The notes below the pieces were generated by a model. The model did no database searches. It was given only the letters and a program-made list of their open reading frames with translations, and was not told the DNA's origin. DNA of 64,000 nucleotides from an uncultured Burkholderiales bacterium. Its GTDB lineage: Bacteria > Pseudomonadota > Gammaproteobacteria > Burkholderiales > Burkholderiaceae_C. The translations under genes and the position numbers were made by a program. Below are positions 17,167 through 26,764 of the stretch, piece after piece; the first letter of the stretch is position 1, and each line of letters opens with the position of its first letter. The DNA lies in the NCBI GenBank assembly GCA_903871545.1, contig CAIQHG010000029.1:41368-105367 (forward strand), read 5' to 3'.

Positions 17167-18086
17167 GCACGGGGAGGACTATTGCGTGGCTTTTTAGCGG
17201 GTACGGGTGCACCGTTGCTCGCGCGGGGTTTAATGGATTTGGACGACAAAGTTGACTTACCCAAAGAGTTGGCGCCGACGGAGGTTTCTTTGGTTTTTAA
17301 ACCGCCTTTAGGCTTTGCTGCTGGGGGTGATTCGGATTTTTTGCGAGTGTCTTGTTTGCCTGCGGACTTGGGGTTATGGGGTTTAGTGGAAGCAGGGGGA
17401 GTAGTAGAGGGGGCGGCCGTGTTTGAGGCAACTTTTCGGGATGCTTTTTTTGCTGCCTTTATAGGGGCTTTTTTGACCCCTGGTGAGGCTACTGTAATTG
17501 ATGACACGGACTTTTTAGATACGGGTTTAGAACCTCTTTTGGCCTGCAGTTGATCCGTAGTATTCACATCCGTTTTACGGTGCGCTTTAGATTTATCATC
17601 AGACTTTGGCTTAGAGCTAGATGCTTTAGATGGCTTTGTTGATTTAGCCGTCTTTTGTTCAGCCTGGGGCTGGGGCTTGGGCTTGGGCGCACGCTCTTTA
17701 ACGAGCTCGGACATCTTATCCTCGCCGTGTTTAAACCGAACCGGCTTTTCACCCCAAATCTCCTCCAAGTGGTAGTACTCGCGAATAGCGGGTTGCATGA
17801 TATGGGCAACCACAGAGCCGCAGTCCACAATGATCCACTCCCCGTTCTCCTCACCCTCGACTCTGGACTTGCCGTATCCTGCCTCACGCACCTCATCACG
17901 AACGCTAGCGGCTAACGCTTTGGTTTGACGATTTGATGTACCTGAGGCGATGATCACACGCTCAAACAAGGGCGATAGTTTTTCGGTATTGAAAACACTT
18001 ATATTTTGAGCCTTCACATTTTCCAAAGCATCAATAACGATCTTTTGGAGTTGCAATACGCTTTTCTTTGAGTTTGAATCAGTCAT
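17163..18086 (-). CDS. rsfS: Ribosomal silencing factor RsfS with long basic C-terminal tail
   Basis: 307 aa; typical RsfS has 105-150. Residues 1-125 are the RsfS/Iojap domain (LQKIVIDALENVKAQNISVF, VIIASGTSNRQTKALAASV, WIIVDCGSVVAHIM, YYHLEEIWG), which binds ribosomal protein L14 and blocks 50S-30S joining when nutrients are scarce. From about 127 to the end the protein is low-complexity Lys/Pro/Ser/Thr/Ala, strongly basic and without hydrophobic core, so probably disordered and nucleic-acid or ribosome binding. The frame is genuine, because the stop overlaps the rlmH start by 4 nt. The gene start overlaps the nadD end by 8 nt. Confidence 0.93.
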   Translation of the reverse strand: MTDSNSKKSVLQLQKIVIDALENVKAQNISVFNTEKLSPLFERVIIASGTSNRQTKALAASVRDEVREAGYGKSRVEGEENGEWIIVDCGSVVAHIMQPAIREYYHLEEIWGEKPVRFKHGEDKMSELVKERAPKPKPQPQAEQKTAKSTKPSKASSSKPKSDDKSKAHRKTDVNTTDQLQAKRGSKPVSKKSVSSITVASPGVKKAPIKAAKKASRKVASNTAAPSTTPPASTKPHNPKSAGKQDTRKKSESPPAAKPKGGLKTKETSVGANSLGKSTLSSKSIKPRASNGAPVPAKKPRNSPPRA

Positions 18087-18915
18087 TTGAGAATGTTTTC
18101 AGTGTGTATAGGGAGTGACGATGGAGATAGGACAAAACGGACGGGGTCACATAAACTGAGACATCTGAGCCCTCTTTGATGAGGTTACGTATCTCAGTTG
18201 CACTCAGTGACATGCTTGGCATGTTTAGTTTAACAGCGACTAAAGCGTCGCCCCAAGCGCGGTGAGCTTTGACGCTTTGCACCAAGTCCCGATTGTGCCA
18301 CTTATACTGCCCCATCTCAATGGGCTGTGCACGTGGGTATCCCTCTTTTAAACCCTCACGGCCCAGGAGTGCGTGGACTTTGTCCAAACTTTCAGTCTTA
18401 TTGACCTCCCCTTCATCCCCAGCGGACTGTAATTGTCTTCCTGCCACAGCGAGAGTGGCAATATGTAGTATCTCTTGCCATCTGTGCCATGTATCAAATG
18501 CACGGGCTTGGTCGGCCCCCACAACCAAATAAAAATCTGCATCAGGATATTTATTTTTTAAGTACACCAGTGTGTCCAATGTGTAACTAACGCCCGCTCT
18601 CTTTAGCTCGCAGTCGTCTATGGTCACTTCTTTTAAATCTTTAAAGGTAAGTGACGCCATCTCAAGTCTGTGAACCGGTGTGCTAAGTCTGTGCGACTTA
18701 AGAAAGGTACGCCCAGTGGGTACAACAATAAGTCGGTCCAAGCCGAGTTGCTCAATAGCGGTCTGTGCAAGCTTTAGATGTGCAAGGTGAGGTGGATCAA
18801 AAGCACCACCTAAAACACCGATTTGCTCACGCTTAAAAAGAGCCTCTTCACTGAGGTTCAATGAGCTCTTTGTAGTTGGTAAATTAGATGGGGGGTTGTT
18901 TGGTTGGTTAGTCAC
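18079..18915 (-). CDS. nadD: Nicotinate-nucleotide adenylyltransferase NadD
   Basis: 278 aa; usual length 190-225. NadD makes deamido-NAD from nicotinate mononucleotide and ATP. The nucleotidyltransferase motif GVLGGAFDPPHLAHLKLA (HxxH type) starts at about residue 33, and SLSATEIRNLI is the C-terminal ATP-binding signature. A polar 30-residue N-terminal extension and an acidic insertion at about 175-205 (around SAGDEGEVNKTE) account for the extra length. Operon order nadD-rsfS-rlmH-maf-rng is the standard one, with overlaps. Confidence 0.93.
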   Translation of the reverse strand: MTNQPNNPPSNLPTTKSSLNLSEEALFKREQIGVLGGAFDPPHLAHLKLAQTAIEQLGLDRLIVVPTGRTFLKSHRLSTPVHRLEMASLTFKDLKEVTIDDCELKRAGVSYTLDTLVYLKNKYPDADFYLVVGADQARAFDTWHRWQEILHIATLAVAGRQLQSAGDEGEVNKTESLDKVHALLGREGLKEGYPRAQPIEMGQYKWHNRDLVQSVKAHRAWGDALVAVKLNMPSMSLSATEIRNLIKEGSDVSVYVTPSVLSYLHRHSLYTLKTFSND

Positions 18916-18927
18916 TTTTTTTGCTTT

Positions 18928-19842
18928 TTAGATCCAATCTTTTGCACATAAAAAATCGGTACAAAGCCTGTCCTCAACAGACCCTTTAACTGGCCTCAGT
19001 TGATATGACCAACTTGCAAGCGGCGGCATAGATAACAAAATTGACTCGGTTCTCCCACCCGATTGCAGTCCAAAGTGAGTGCCCCTGTCCCATACTAAAT
19101 TAAATTCCACGTAGCGCCCTCTCCTATACAACTGAAAAGCTCGCTCAGCCTCCCCGTAAACCGTCCCCTTCCTTTTATCTAATATCGGAAAGTAAGCCTG
19201 TGAGAAATGATTACCGACGCTTTGCATCATCTCAAAACTTGCCTGCGCTCCAAGCTCATCAAAGTCATCAAAGAATATTCCCCCCACCCCGCGCGGCTCA
19301 TTGCGGTGTTTGAGGAAGAAATACTCATCACACCACTTCTTGAACTTAGGGTACAAAGAGTCAGAGAAAGGACTGAGCGCGTTTTTACAGGTTTGGTGAA
19401 AATGAATCACATCTTCCTGGAAACCATAATAAGGGGTGAGATCCATACCACCACCAAACCAAGCCACCGGCTCTAGGCCCCGAGGTTTTGCAATTAACAT
19501 GCGAACGTTCATGTGAACAGTAGGCACGTAAGGATTTAGGGGGTGAAAAACCAAGGACAATCCCATCGCCTCGAACGGGGCCCCTTTTAATCCAAAGCGG
19601 TGATGAGTTGCTGAGGGCGGAAGGCTCTCACCCGTGACGTGAGAGAATCCGCATCCCGCTCGCTCAAAGACGGGACCACCTTCAATAATCTGAGTTATCC
19701 CCCTGCCTTGAAGCATCTCACCCGGCTCCTTTGTCCACTCATCGCGTGTAATGGGTGTAGGATCTCTTGAGGAGAGCTCACCCATAATATTTTTTTGCAA
19801 AGTGCTCAAGTAATCAACAACGCTAGCTGAAGACAAGGACAT
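18928..19842 (-). CDS. hemF: Oxygen-dependent coproporphyrinogen III oxidase HemF
   Basis: 304 aa, the usual length. It decarboxylates coproporphyrinogen III to protoporphyrinogen IX in haem synthesis using O2. Family signatures are [50 protein letters not shown] and [20 protein letters not shown]. An oxygen-requiring enzyme fits an aerobic organism. AAGGA lies about 11 bases before the ATG. It lies between purD (102 nt upstream) and nadD (12 nt downstream). Confidence 0.95.
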   Translation of the reverse strand: MSLSSASVVDYLSTLQKNIMGELSSRDPTPITRDEWTKEPGEMLQGRGITQIIEGGPVFERAGCGFSHVTGESLPPSATHHRFGLKGAPFEAMGLSLVFHPLNPYVPTVHMNVRMLIAKPRGLEPVAWFGGGMDLTPYYGFQEDVIHFHQTCKNALSPFSDSLYPKFKKWCDEYFFLKHRNEPRGVGGIFFDDFDELGAQASFEMMQSVGNHFSQAYFPILDKRKGTVYGEAERAFQLYRRGRYVEFNLVWDRGTHFGLQSGGRTESILLSMPPLASWSYQLRPVKGSVEDRLCTDFLCAKDWI

Positions 19843-19944
19843 AAAAGAGGGATTCCTTTTTTTTAAAATGTTTTGGTGTTGACTTATTCAGAGCGTATCA
19901 ATTGGGCTCAAATTGAATTGAAAGCTAGCGAGATTTGGAGCTGA

Positions 19945-21333
19945 TTAATCCAACTTTGCACCTTGCAAAGCACGAAAGCCAATATCTTTCCTGTACTGTG
20001 CACCTTCAAAAACAATTGAATCAAGTGCTTTGTAGGCCAGTTGCTGAGCCAGTTTAAGCGTGCCTCCCAAGGCAGTAACGCAAAGCACCCTACCACCGGA
20101 GGTTGTAAGAACACCTTCGTGCTCACTCGTCCCGGCGTGAAAAACCATCACGTCCTGTGTGTCCTGGGGCAAACCGCTGATGACGGCACCTTTTTCGGGG
20201 CTTTGGGGATACCCCTTGGCCGCCATAACCACCCCCAAAGCCGGACGGCGGTCCCAGTCTAAATCTACGCGGTCTAGCGCTGGCCACACGTGAGGGCTAG
20301 AGATGACAGAGCGTGGACTTGGTCGGGCGGGCAATCCCTGCGAGGGCACTACAACTCCTTGGGTGTCCCTATCTACTTGACTTTGAGTGGCACTCATCAA
20401 TACATCAACCAGATCGGTTTTAAGTCGCATCATGATGGGCTGGGTCTCTGGGTCTCCCAACCTGCAGTTGAACTCCAAGCACTTGATCGCCCCCTCCTTG
20501 GTGATCATCAAACCTGCATATAAAAATCCACTGTAGGGCACACCGTCGGCTGCCATTCCTTTAAGGGTGGGCATGATAATCTCACGCATTGTTTTGGCAT
20601 GTATTTGCGCAGTTACGACGGGTGCGGGAGAGTAAGCACCCATACCCCCTGTGTTTGGACCTTTGTCGTTATCGTTAAGTCGTTTGTGGTCTTGGCAAGT
20701 TGCAAGGGCCACATTTTGTAGCCCGTCGCAGACAACTATAAAACTTGCTTCCTCTCCCTGCAAAAACTCCTCTATCACGACACGTGCCTGCCCGTTGTGC
20801 TGGACACCGCTGGGTGCGTCTCCAAGCATAAAATCAATCGCTTGGTGCGCCTCCTCCAGACTCATGGCAACTACGACGCCTTTGCCCGCAGCCAAGCCGT
20901 CGGCTTTGACGACAATGGGCGCTCCAGTTTTGTTGACATAATCGTGAGCGGCCCCAATATCCGTAAAAGTCTCAAAGGAGGCGGTGGGAATAGAGTGACG
21001 GGTCATAAAAGCTTTTGAAAAAGCTTTGGAACTCTCCAACTGCGCTGCCTCGCGGGAGGGTCCAAAAATACGTAACCCATGAGCGCGAAACTCATTCACA
21101 ACGCCCTGTGCGAGGGGAGCCTCAGGGCCGACAACGGTCAGCATAATCTGCTCTTCTTGTGCCCACTGGCGGAGCTTTACGACGTCGGTTATGGGTATAT
21201 TAACAATATTTTTATCTCTCGCCGTTCCCCCGTTACCAGGCGCCACATACACCGTCTGCACCTTGTTAGAGAGGGATAGTTTCCAAGCAATTGCGTGCTC
21301 TCGTCCACCAGAGCCGATCACCAAAATTTTCAT
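19945..21333 (-). CDS. purD: Phosphoribosylamine-glycine ligase PurD
   Basis: 462 aa; usual length 420-430. An ATP-grasp enzyme making GAR in purine synthesis. It starts MKILVIGSGGREHAIAWKL and shows VKADGLAAGKGVVVA, GPNTGGMGAYSPAP and CLEFNCRLGDPETQ. A segment of about 30 residues (around VVVPSQGLPARPSPR, near residue 345) interrupts the domain just before LDWDRRPALGVVMAAKGYP and explains the added length. It is followed by hemF and preceded by yebC, 27 nt away. Confidence 0.95.
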   Translation of the reverse strand: MKILVIGSGGREHAIAWKLSLSNKVQTVYVAPGNGGTARDKNIVNIPITDVVKLRQWAQEEQIMLTVVGPEAPLAQGVVNEFRAHGLRIFGPSREAAQLESSKAFSKAFMTRHSIPTASFETFTDIGAAHDYVNKTGAPIVVKADGLAAGKGVVVAMSLEEAHQAIDFMLGDAPSGVQHNGQARVVIEEFLQGEEASFIVVCDGLQNVALATCQDHKRLNDNDKGPNTGGMGAYSPAPVVTAQIHAKTMREIIMPTLKGMAADGVPYSGFLYAGLMITKEGAIKCLEFNCRLGDPETQPIMMRLKTDLVDVLMSATQSQVDRDTQGVVVPSQGLPARPSPRSVISSPHVWPALDRVDLDWDRRPALGVVMAAKGYPQSPEKGAVISGLPQDTQDVMVFHAGTSEHEGVLTTSGGRVLCVTALGGTLKLAQQLAYKALDSIVFEGAQYRKDIGFRALQGAKLD

Positions 21334-21360
21334 AAGTTTTTTTAGTCTAATTGAAATATC

Positions 21361-22086
21361 TTAAAGCACCAACGCAGCGTTGTGATAAACCTCTTGAACG
21401 TCATCTAGGTCCTCTAACGCATCAAGTATTTTTTGCATCTTCAGTGCGTCCTCACCCGTAAGCTCAATTGAGTTTTCAGCCCGCATCGTGACCTCAGCGA
21501 GCTCGGGACTCAGTCCGGCTAGCTCTAAAGCGTGTTTGATACTCTCAAAGTCCTGAGTCGACGTAATCACCTCCGTGGCCCCGTCCTCCTCGGTGAGGAT
21601 ATCCTCTGCCCCTGCCTCTAAAGATACCTCCATTAACTTGTCCTCAGACGTGCCTGGGGCAAAAATGAGTTGGCCGCAGTGTTTAAATTGAAACGCAACA
21701 GAGCCCTCAGTCCCTAGATTGCCCCCGCCTTTGCTGAGAACGTGGCGAACCTCGGCAACGGTTCTGACCTTGTTATCGGTCATGGTGTCGATGATCAAAG
21801 CTACCCCCCCTATGCCGTACCCTTCGTACCTAATCTCCTCGTACTGGACACCCTCGAGTTGGCCCGTGGCTTTATCGATATTGCGCTTGATGGTGTCTGC
21901 GGGCAAATTCACGGCCTTGGCTTTTTCAATGGCCAAGCGAAGCCTGGGGTTGGCTGATAGGTCAGCCCCCCCGGTTCGCGCAGCAACCATAATTTCACGG
22001 ATAACCCGAGTCCACACCTTGCCGCGCTTGTCGTCTTGACGACCTTTTCGGTGTTGAATATTTGCCCATTTGCTATGACCTGCCAC
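21361..22086 (-). CDS. yebC: YebC/PmpR family protein (TACO1-like)
   Basis: 241 aa, the usual length. It begins [18 protein letters not shown] and contains FEGVQ-type family signatures including [20 protein letters not shown] and [20 protein letters not shown]. The family was described as transcriptional regulators; recent work assigns YebC a role in relieving ribosome stalling at proline-rich stretches. AAGGA lies 7 bases before the ATG. Confidence 0.95.
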   Translation of the reverse strand: MAGHSKWANIQHRKGRQDDKRGKVWTRVIREIMVAARTGGADLSANPRLRLAIEKAKAVNLPADTIKRNIDKATGQLEGVQYEEIRYEGYGIGGVALIIDTMTDNKVRTVAEVRHVLSKGGGNLGTEGSVAFQFKHCGQLIFAPGTSEDKLMEVSLEAGAEDILTEEDGATEVITSTQDFESIKHALELAGLSPELAEVTMRAENSIELTGEDALKMQKILDALEDLDDVQEVYHNAALVL

Positions 22087-22203
22087 GGTGAAATCCTTTT
22101 AAACTTTTAAACTTTTAACTTATCACAAGATTTTAAGACACTTAATCCCTACATCAATAGGGTATGTGCCGGCCACAAGTTTTATCTGCAGATGCAGACC
22201 TTT

Positions 22204-22232
22204 AAAAAACAAAAGCCCCGACTAAGCGGGGC
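22204..22232 (-). terminator. Rho-independent terminator of clpA
   Basis: Minus strand GCCCCG/CGGGGC stem of 6 bp with a 6-nt loop, followed by TTTTGTTTTTT. It is 20 nt past the clpA stop. Confidence 0.88.
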
Positions 22233-22252
22233 AAAAAAGGTTCAACTTTTGT

Positions 22253-24592
22253 TTAACTCGCCTCGGCCTCCTCTGGCTCTGCGGGCTCTGCAGGCTCAGT
22301 TTTAGGGGACTTAGAGTCCTTCTTAGGAAGAGGTTGAATATCTAAAATGACTTCATCTTTGGCGTCTAAATCGACGGTCAAACGCCCGCCGTCCATTAAA
22401 CGACCAAAAAGCAGTTCATCGGCCAGGGCACGACGGATCGTTTCTTGGATAAGTCGCTGCATAGGTCTTGCGCCCATTGCCGGGTCAAAGCCCTTCTTGG
22501 CCAGGAATTGTCTGAGTTTGTCAGTGAAGGTAACGTCAACTTTCTTATCAGCCAATTGAGTTTCAAGTTGCAGGAGGAATTTATCAACCACTCGTAGAAT
22601 AATTTTTTCATCCAGCGATTTAAAGCTGACGATTGCGTCCAAACGGTTTCTAAATTCAGGCGTAAATAACCTCTTGATATCAATCATCTCATCACCAGCT
22701 TCCTTGGAGTTGGTGAATCCAATCGTTGACTTGTTGAGGGTCTCAGCACCCGCGTTGGTAGTCATGATCAAGATGACATTTCTAAAATCCGCCTTGCGAC
22801 CATTGTTGTCAGTGAGTGTGCCGTGGTCCATCACCTGTAAAAGCACATTGAAAATATCAGGATGTGCTTTCTCAATCTCATCTAACAACAAAACCGCGTG
22901 AGGCTTTTTAGTAATTGCCTCGGTTAACAAACCACCTTGGTCGAATCCCACATAGCCAGGAGGTGCACCAATCAAACGGCTGACAGCGTGGCGCTCCATG
23001 TACTCAGACATATCAAACCTAATCAACTCAATACCCATGATGTAGGCGAGCTGCTTGGCGGCTTCTGTCTTACCAACTCCGGTTGGTCCGCTGAACAAAA
23101 ATGAGCCTATGGGCTTATCTTCTTTACCCAGTCCAGATCGAGCCATTTTGACGGCTGAAGACAATGCCTCTAGGGCTTTGTCTTGTCCAAATACAACGTT
23201 CTTCAAATCTCTTTCAAGAGTCTGCAATTTGCCCCTATCGTCGTGGGAGACGCTCGCTGGTGGAATACGCGCAATTTTGGCGACGATGTCCTCAATTTCA
23301 GTTTTGTTGATGGTCTTTTTACGCTTACTCGGCGGGAGGATCCGCTGGGCTGCACCGGCCTCGTCTATCACATCGATGGCTTTGTCAGGCAAGTGACGAT
23401 CATTGATGTATTTGGCGCTGAGCTCAGCTGCGGCTTGCAACGCAGTCAACGCGTATTTGACGTTGTGGTGCTCCTCGAACCTGGATTTGAGACCCTTCAA
23501 AATATCTACGGTTTGTTCCACAGAGGGCTCGACCACATCGACTTTTTGGAAACGTCTAGATAACGCGGCGTCTTTCTCAAAAATCCCCCTGTACTCGGTA
23601 AAGGTGGTGGCTCCAATGCATTTAAGCTGTCCAGAGCTCAGCGCGGGCTTGAGCAGGTTGGACGCATCTAAGGTGCCGCCAGAGGCTGCGCCGGCACCAA
23701 TAAGGGTGTGAATCTCATCAATAAAGAGGACCGCGTGAGGCTTATCTTTCAACACTTTGAGGACGCCTTTTAAGCGTTGCTCAAAATCCCCCCTATATTT
23801 AGTTCCCGCCAAAAGCGCTCCCATGTCTAGCGAATAGACACTGGCTTCTAACAAAATCTCGGGGACATCCTTTTGCGTGATACGCCATGCCAAGCCCTCA
23901 GCAATAGCGGTCTTACCAACGCCAGCTTCGCCGACCAATAGAGGATTGTTTTTCCTCCTGCGGCATAAAATCTGAATGACTCGCTCTACCTCATAATCGC
24001 GACCAATCAGGGGATCGATTTTCCCCTCTTTGGCCAATTGATTTAGGTTTTGAGTGAACTGCTCAAGAGGGGAAGACTTAGGATCTGCTTTATCTGTTGT
24101 CTCCTCAGCCTCGGTGGATGAGGCGTCTGCTGCCTTGATGGGCTCGGGTGGATCGGTCTTTTTAATCCCGTGCGCAATAAAGTTCACAACGTCTAGGCGC
24201 GTCACGCCCTGTTGGTGCAGGTAATAAACGGCGTGAGAGTCTTTCTCACCAAAAATAGCCACCAATACGTTAGCGCCAGTGACCTCTTTTTTACCGTTAC
24301 CGGTGGACTGCACATGCATAATGGCGCGCTGGATGACCCTTTGAAATCCAAGTGTGGGTTGGGTATCAACCTCGTCTGCGCCGGCGACCTGAGGGGTGTT
24401 GTCTTTGATGAAATTGGACAACGATTTGCGCAAATCGTCGATGTTCGCGGCGCACGCGCGTAGCACCTCAGCTGCGCTTGGGTTGTCAAGCAAAGCTAAC
24501 AAAAGGTGCTCTACTGTGATGAACTCATGTCGCTGCTGGCGAGCCTCGACAAAGGCCATATGCAAGCTCACTTCTAATTCTTGGGCAATCAT
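22253..24592 (-). CDS. clpA: ATP-dependent Clp protease ATP-binding subunit ClpA
   Basis: 779 aa. Two Clp-N repeats (about 1-140) serve as the ClpS docking domain. AAA+ module 1 has Walker A GEAGVGKTAIAEG and Walker B VLFIDEIH; module 2 has GPTGVGKTEAAKQL and LLLDEIEKAHPDIF. The IGF tripeptide in STIGFTNS corresponds to the ClpP-binding loop. Unfolds substrates, including N-degron proteins delivered by ClpS, into ClpP. Residues after about 755 form an acidic, Pro/Glu-rich tail (PKTEPAEPAEPEEAEAS). AGGA precedes the ATG by 8 bases. clpS lies 169 nt upstream on the same strand. Confidence 0.96.
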   Translation of the reverse strand: MIAQELEVSLHMAFVEARQQRHEFITVEHLLLALLDNPSAAEVLRACAANIDDLRKSLSNFIKDNTPQVAGADEVDTQPTLGFQRVIQRAIMHVQSTGNGKKEVTGANVLVAIFGEKDSHAVYYLHQQGVTRLDVVNFIAHGIKKTDPPEPIKAADASSTEAEETTDKADPKSSPLEQFTQNLNQLAKEGKIDPLIGRDYEVERVIQILCRRRKNNPLLVGEAGVGKTAIAEGLAWRITQKDVPEILLEASVYSLDMGALLAGTKYRGDFEQRLKGVLKVLKDKPHAVLFIDEIHTLIGAGAASGGTLDASNLLKPALSSGQLKCIGATTFTEYRGIFEKDAALSRRFQKVDVVEPSVEQTVDILKGLKSRFEEHHNVKYALTALQAAAELSAKYINDRHLPDKAIDVIDEAGAAQRILPPSKRKKTINKTEIEDIVAKIARIPPASVSHDDRGKLQTLERDLKNVVFGQDKALEALSSAVKMARSGLGKEDKPIGSFLFSGPTGVGKTEAAKQLAYIMGIELIRFDMSEYMERHAVSRLIGAPPGYVGFDQGGLLTEAITKKPHAVLLLDEIEKAHPDIFNVLLQVMDHGTLTDNNGRKADFRNVILIMTTNAGAETLNKSTIGFTNSKEAGDEMIDIKRLFTPEFRNRLDAIVSFKSLDEKIILRVVDKFLLQLETQLADKKVDVTFTDKLRQFLAKKGFDPAMGARPMQRLIQETIRRALADELLFGRLMDGGRLTVDLDAKDEVILDIQPLPKKDSKSPKTEPAEPAEPEEAEAS

Positions 24593-24708
24593 GAATTTTT
24601 CCTGTTCTCGTTCTTTACAATGTTACTTTAATACGAAATATCTTGCATTTTGGCTCCAAACTGCAATTGTTTGAAAATTTATTTAAAAATATCCGTTCAC
24701 TCGAAAAG

Positions 24709-24786
24709 CTCACACAAAAGGCTTACTTATAAGCCTTACTCAAAAGGCTCACTCAATGGGCTCACTCAAGGGGCTCACTCAAACAC
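24709..24786. repeat. Tandem 13-nt repeat (CTCACTCAANGGG), 6 copies, running through the clpS stop codon
   Basis: Units at 24709-24721, 24722-24734, 24735-24747, 24748-24760, 24761-24773 and 24774-24786. The right-most two encode the last residues of ClpS and its stop; the others form the start of the clpS-clpA gap. Confidence 0.9.
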
Positions 24787-25127
24787 TGCAAAGGGTGCCC
24801 GTTTTTTAGAGACATTTCAGTGACTTGATCCACCTTAGTTGCTGCAATGTCTTTGGAATACACCCCGCATACACCTTTCCCGTCTAGGTGAATTTTTAGC
24901 ATTATTTGGGTTGCAGTTTCACGGTCTTTGCTGAAAAATTCCTGCAATATCAAAACAACGAACTCCATGGGGGTGTAATCGTCGTTTAACAACACAACCT
25001 GATACATCTGGGGAGGTTCAGTTTTGAGCGTTTTGCGCTCCAACACAGCGGTTCCCCCATCATCATAATCAGGCCTGCGCTGGGGTATGGTCACAGGAGG
25101 TGTTGGCCCCTTTGGCTCAGTGGCCAT
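24762..25127 (-). CDS. clpS: ATP-dependent Clp protease adaptor ClpS
   Basis: 121 aa from the ATG at 25127; an upstream TTG (25172) would add 15 residues. The N-end rule adaptor domain has [20 protein letters not shown], the Asn-Asp-Asp pocket motif, then [18 protein letters not shown] and GHPLQC. It delivers proteins with destabilising N-terminal residues to ClpA. The last seven residues (CLSEPLE) derive from a 13-nt tandem repeat that continues past the stop. A cold-shock gene that often precedes clpS in relatives is not present here. Confidence 0.93.
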   Translation of the reverse strand: MATEPKGPTPPVTIPQRRPDYDDGGTAVLERKTLKTEPPQMYQVVLLNDDYTPMEFVVLILQEFFSKDRETATQIMLKIHLDGKGVCGVYSKDIAATKVDQVTEMSLKNGHPLQCLSEPLE

Positions 25128-25782
25128 CAAAGGGGGGAGTAACTTGGCAGTAAAAAATGCGATTTTATTCAAAATGAAATGGTGTTAACAAAAGACTTGT
25201 GGAGATTTTAACGATACAGTTCCAGCGCATAAAATTTTATGATTAAAACCCGTTTCAAGACAAAGATATTATGCAGGAGTGATTTTGATATTTCAAACAT
25301 TGCGGCCCAGGTAATGTGCAAGGGTTTTTCAAAAGATTTTTTCCAAAGATTTTTTTAAGTGCAAAGAAACTAAATTAACAAATCCGAATTAAATTTACCG
25401 TCCCACTATAAGCTCTGTGTTTTAAACTCACCTACCAAGGCAAACCCGAGCTAAGAATCTAGTTATCTCTTCATATTGCACCAACTTGTGTTTTTTAAAG
25501 CCCCCCCTGAGCAACAACATCACAAAAAAGCCTTCGCAAATAATACTTAAGAATACATAATCCTATTTATGCGTCTACTAGTTCAACAAAAGTGTATGAT
25601 AAAGTTTGGAAGGGTGACCCAAAAAGGCGAGACTTCAGGGTCCAGTGAACACTCCTATGGACACTTTTCCTAGACTCAAAGCTTAAGTTATATTCTCATA
25701 ATTAAGCAGAATTTCCCTAATAACATTTCTGATAGCATTCCAAATAGCATTTGTAATTAATAAACCATAAGGAGTTTTCAGT
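25128..25782. other. Long AT-rich divergent intergenic region between clpS and an orphan gene
   Basis: About 650 bases between divergent genes. It has AT-rich tracts and a loosely repeated AAAGATTTTTT element near 25333-25356, but no ORF or structured RNA that I can support. It must hold the promoters of both clpS and the 25783 gene. A clean AAGGAG ribosome site sits at its right end (25769-25774). Confidence 0.6.
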
Positions 25783-26655
25783 TTGTCTGTAGATGCCATG
25801 CGCGACCAGTCTACAAGAGCGTTGATGCCCAACCCCTACGCGGCGCAGTGGGCAACGCGCCCGCTCACCCCAGTCTCTTTGCAGCCTTCTGAGGGAGCTA
25901 AAACAGCCAATTCCGGAGCAACTGATGCTGCAGGGGTTTACTTGGATATGACTCAAAAACTGGCAAAGGCCACACTTGTGGCACTCAAATCCAACAGTTT
26001 TTTAAACAAAATACCCCCAGCAAACAATCAAAATATGAGCATGCCTGAGACACAGGGGGGAGGGGCACAAACAAAAACAACAGCAAAAGAGGCCTCAGGT
26101 ATTTATAGCCATCTGCCCAAACCCGACACAAGCGTCAATCACTCTCTCACGGTAAACCAAATCAATAATCTTCCCCAGTTTCATATATTCATGAGCCAAA
26201 TGTTTGAGACTTTGAAGACAATTAATCAAATGCCGAATGCACCCTCAACGATCAACAGTTTGGATAAAAATAGCATGACTGGAATAAGCGCGGACTTTGG
26301 GAACTATTACAAAAACGGTACCGATCAAAACTCTTACGATCATTTAAACGCGCAGTTAAATTACCTTGCAAAAGAAGTCGCAAGCACGCCAAATCAGCCG
26401 CCTGCCAGCCCGCCTATTGCCCCTGGCCAAAACGTAGCAAATTACTCAAAAGACGATGTCACACTACCTCCTGCCAATAAGGACAACCAAGTCACAAATC
26501 CAAATATAGACAAACTCAGCGCAAGCTTTAATAGCTTGGTGTCTAGCCTTCAAGGCAACGTGGGTGCCTCCTCTCTCGCCTCTTTCATGCAAAGCTTACA
26601 GCACCAAGCGCATGGTTTTAGCGCTGGAGGCAATTTAGTCAACACTAGCGCTTGA
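25783..26655 (+). CDS. Orphan protein, Asn/Pro/Ser/Gln-rich, unknown function
   Basis: 290 aa; I do not recognise a family. It begins at TTG, but AAGGAG eight bases upstream makes this start convincing. The protein has no signal peptide, membrane helix or Cys. A short predicted helix (DMTQKLAKATLVALKSNSFL, about 56-75) and another (FHIFMSQMFETLKTINQM, about 130-147) stand in polar linkers rich in Pro, Asn, Gln and Ser; a Gly/Ser/Ala C-terminus follows (LASFMQSLQHQAHGFSAGGN). Such composition occurs in secreted or surface-associated, flagellar and phasin-like proteins, but no motif decides. It sits between clpS and an ogt gene. Confidence 0.78.
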   Translation: MSVDAMRDQSTRALMPNPYAAQWATRPLTPVSLQPSEGAKTANSGATDAAGVYLDMTQKLAKATLVALKSNSFLNKIPPANNQNMSMPETQGGGAQTKTTAKEASGIYSHLPKPDTSVNHSLTVNQINNLPQFHIFMSQMFETLKTINQMPNAPSTINSLDKNSMTGISADFGNYYKNGTDQNSYDHLNAQLNYLAKEVASTPNQPPASPPIAPGQNVANYSKDDVTLPPANKDNQVTNPNIDKLSASFNSLVSSLQGNVGASSLASFMQSLQHQAHGFSAGGNLVNTSA

Positions 26656-26764
26656 GCTTGAATCCTGAAAAAAAAATAGGTCTTACAGTAAGTAGTGGTG
26701 TGAAGAATAATCCATTAAGTCTTAGCATCTCACTCATGCTAAGTGCGTGTATAGGAAAATAAGC

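Noticed and set aside
16891..17553. 220-codon plus-strand ORF antisense to rlmH and rsfS
   Set aside because: It mirrors the low-complexity tail of rsfS and the rlmH start; no ribosome site, no recognisable domain, and the minus-strand genes are well supported.
23055..23711. Overlapping plus-strand ORFs inside clpA
   Set aside because: Antisense shadows of a well conserved AAA+ protein.
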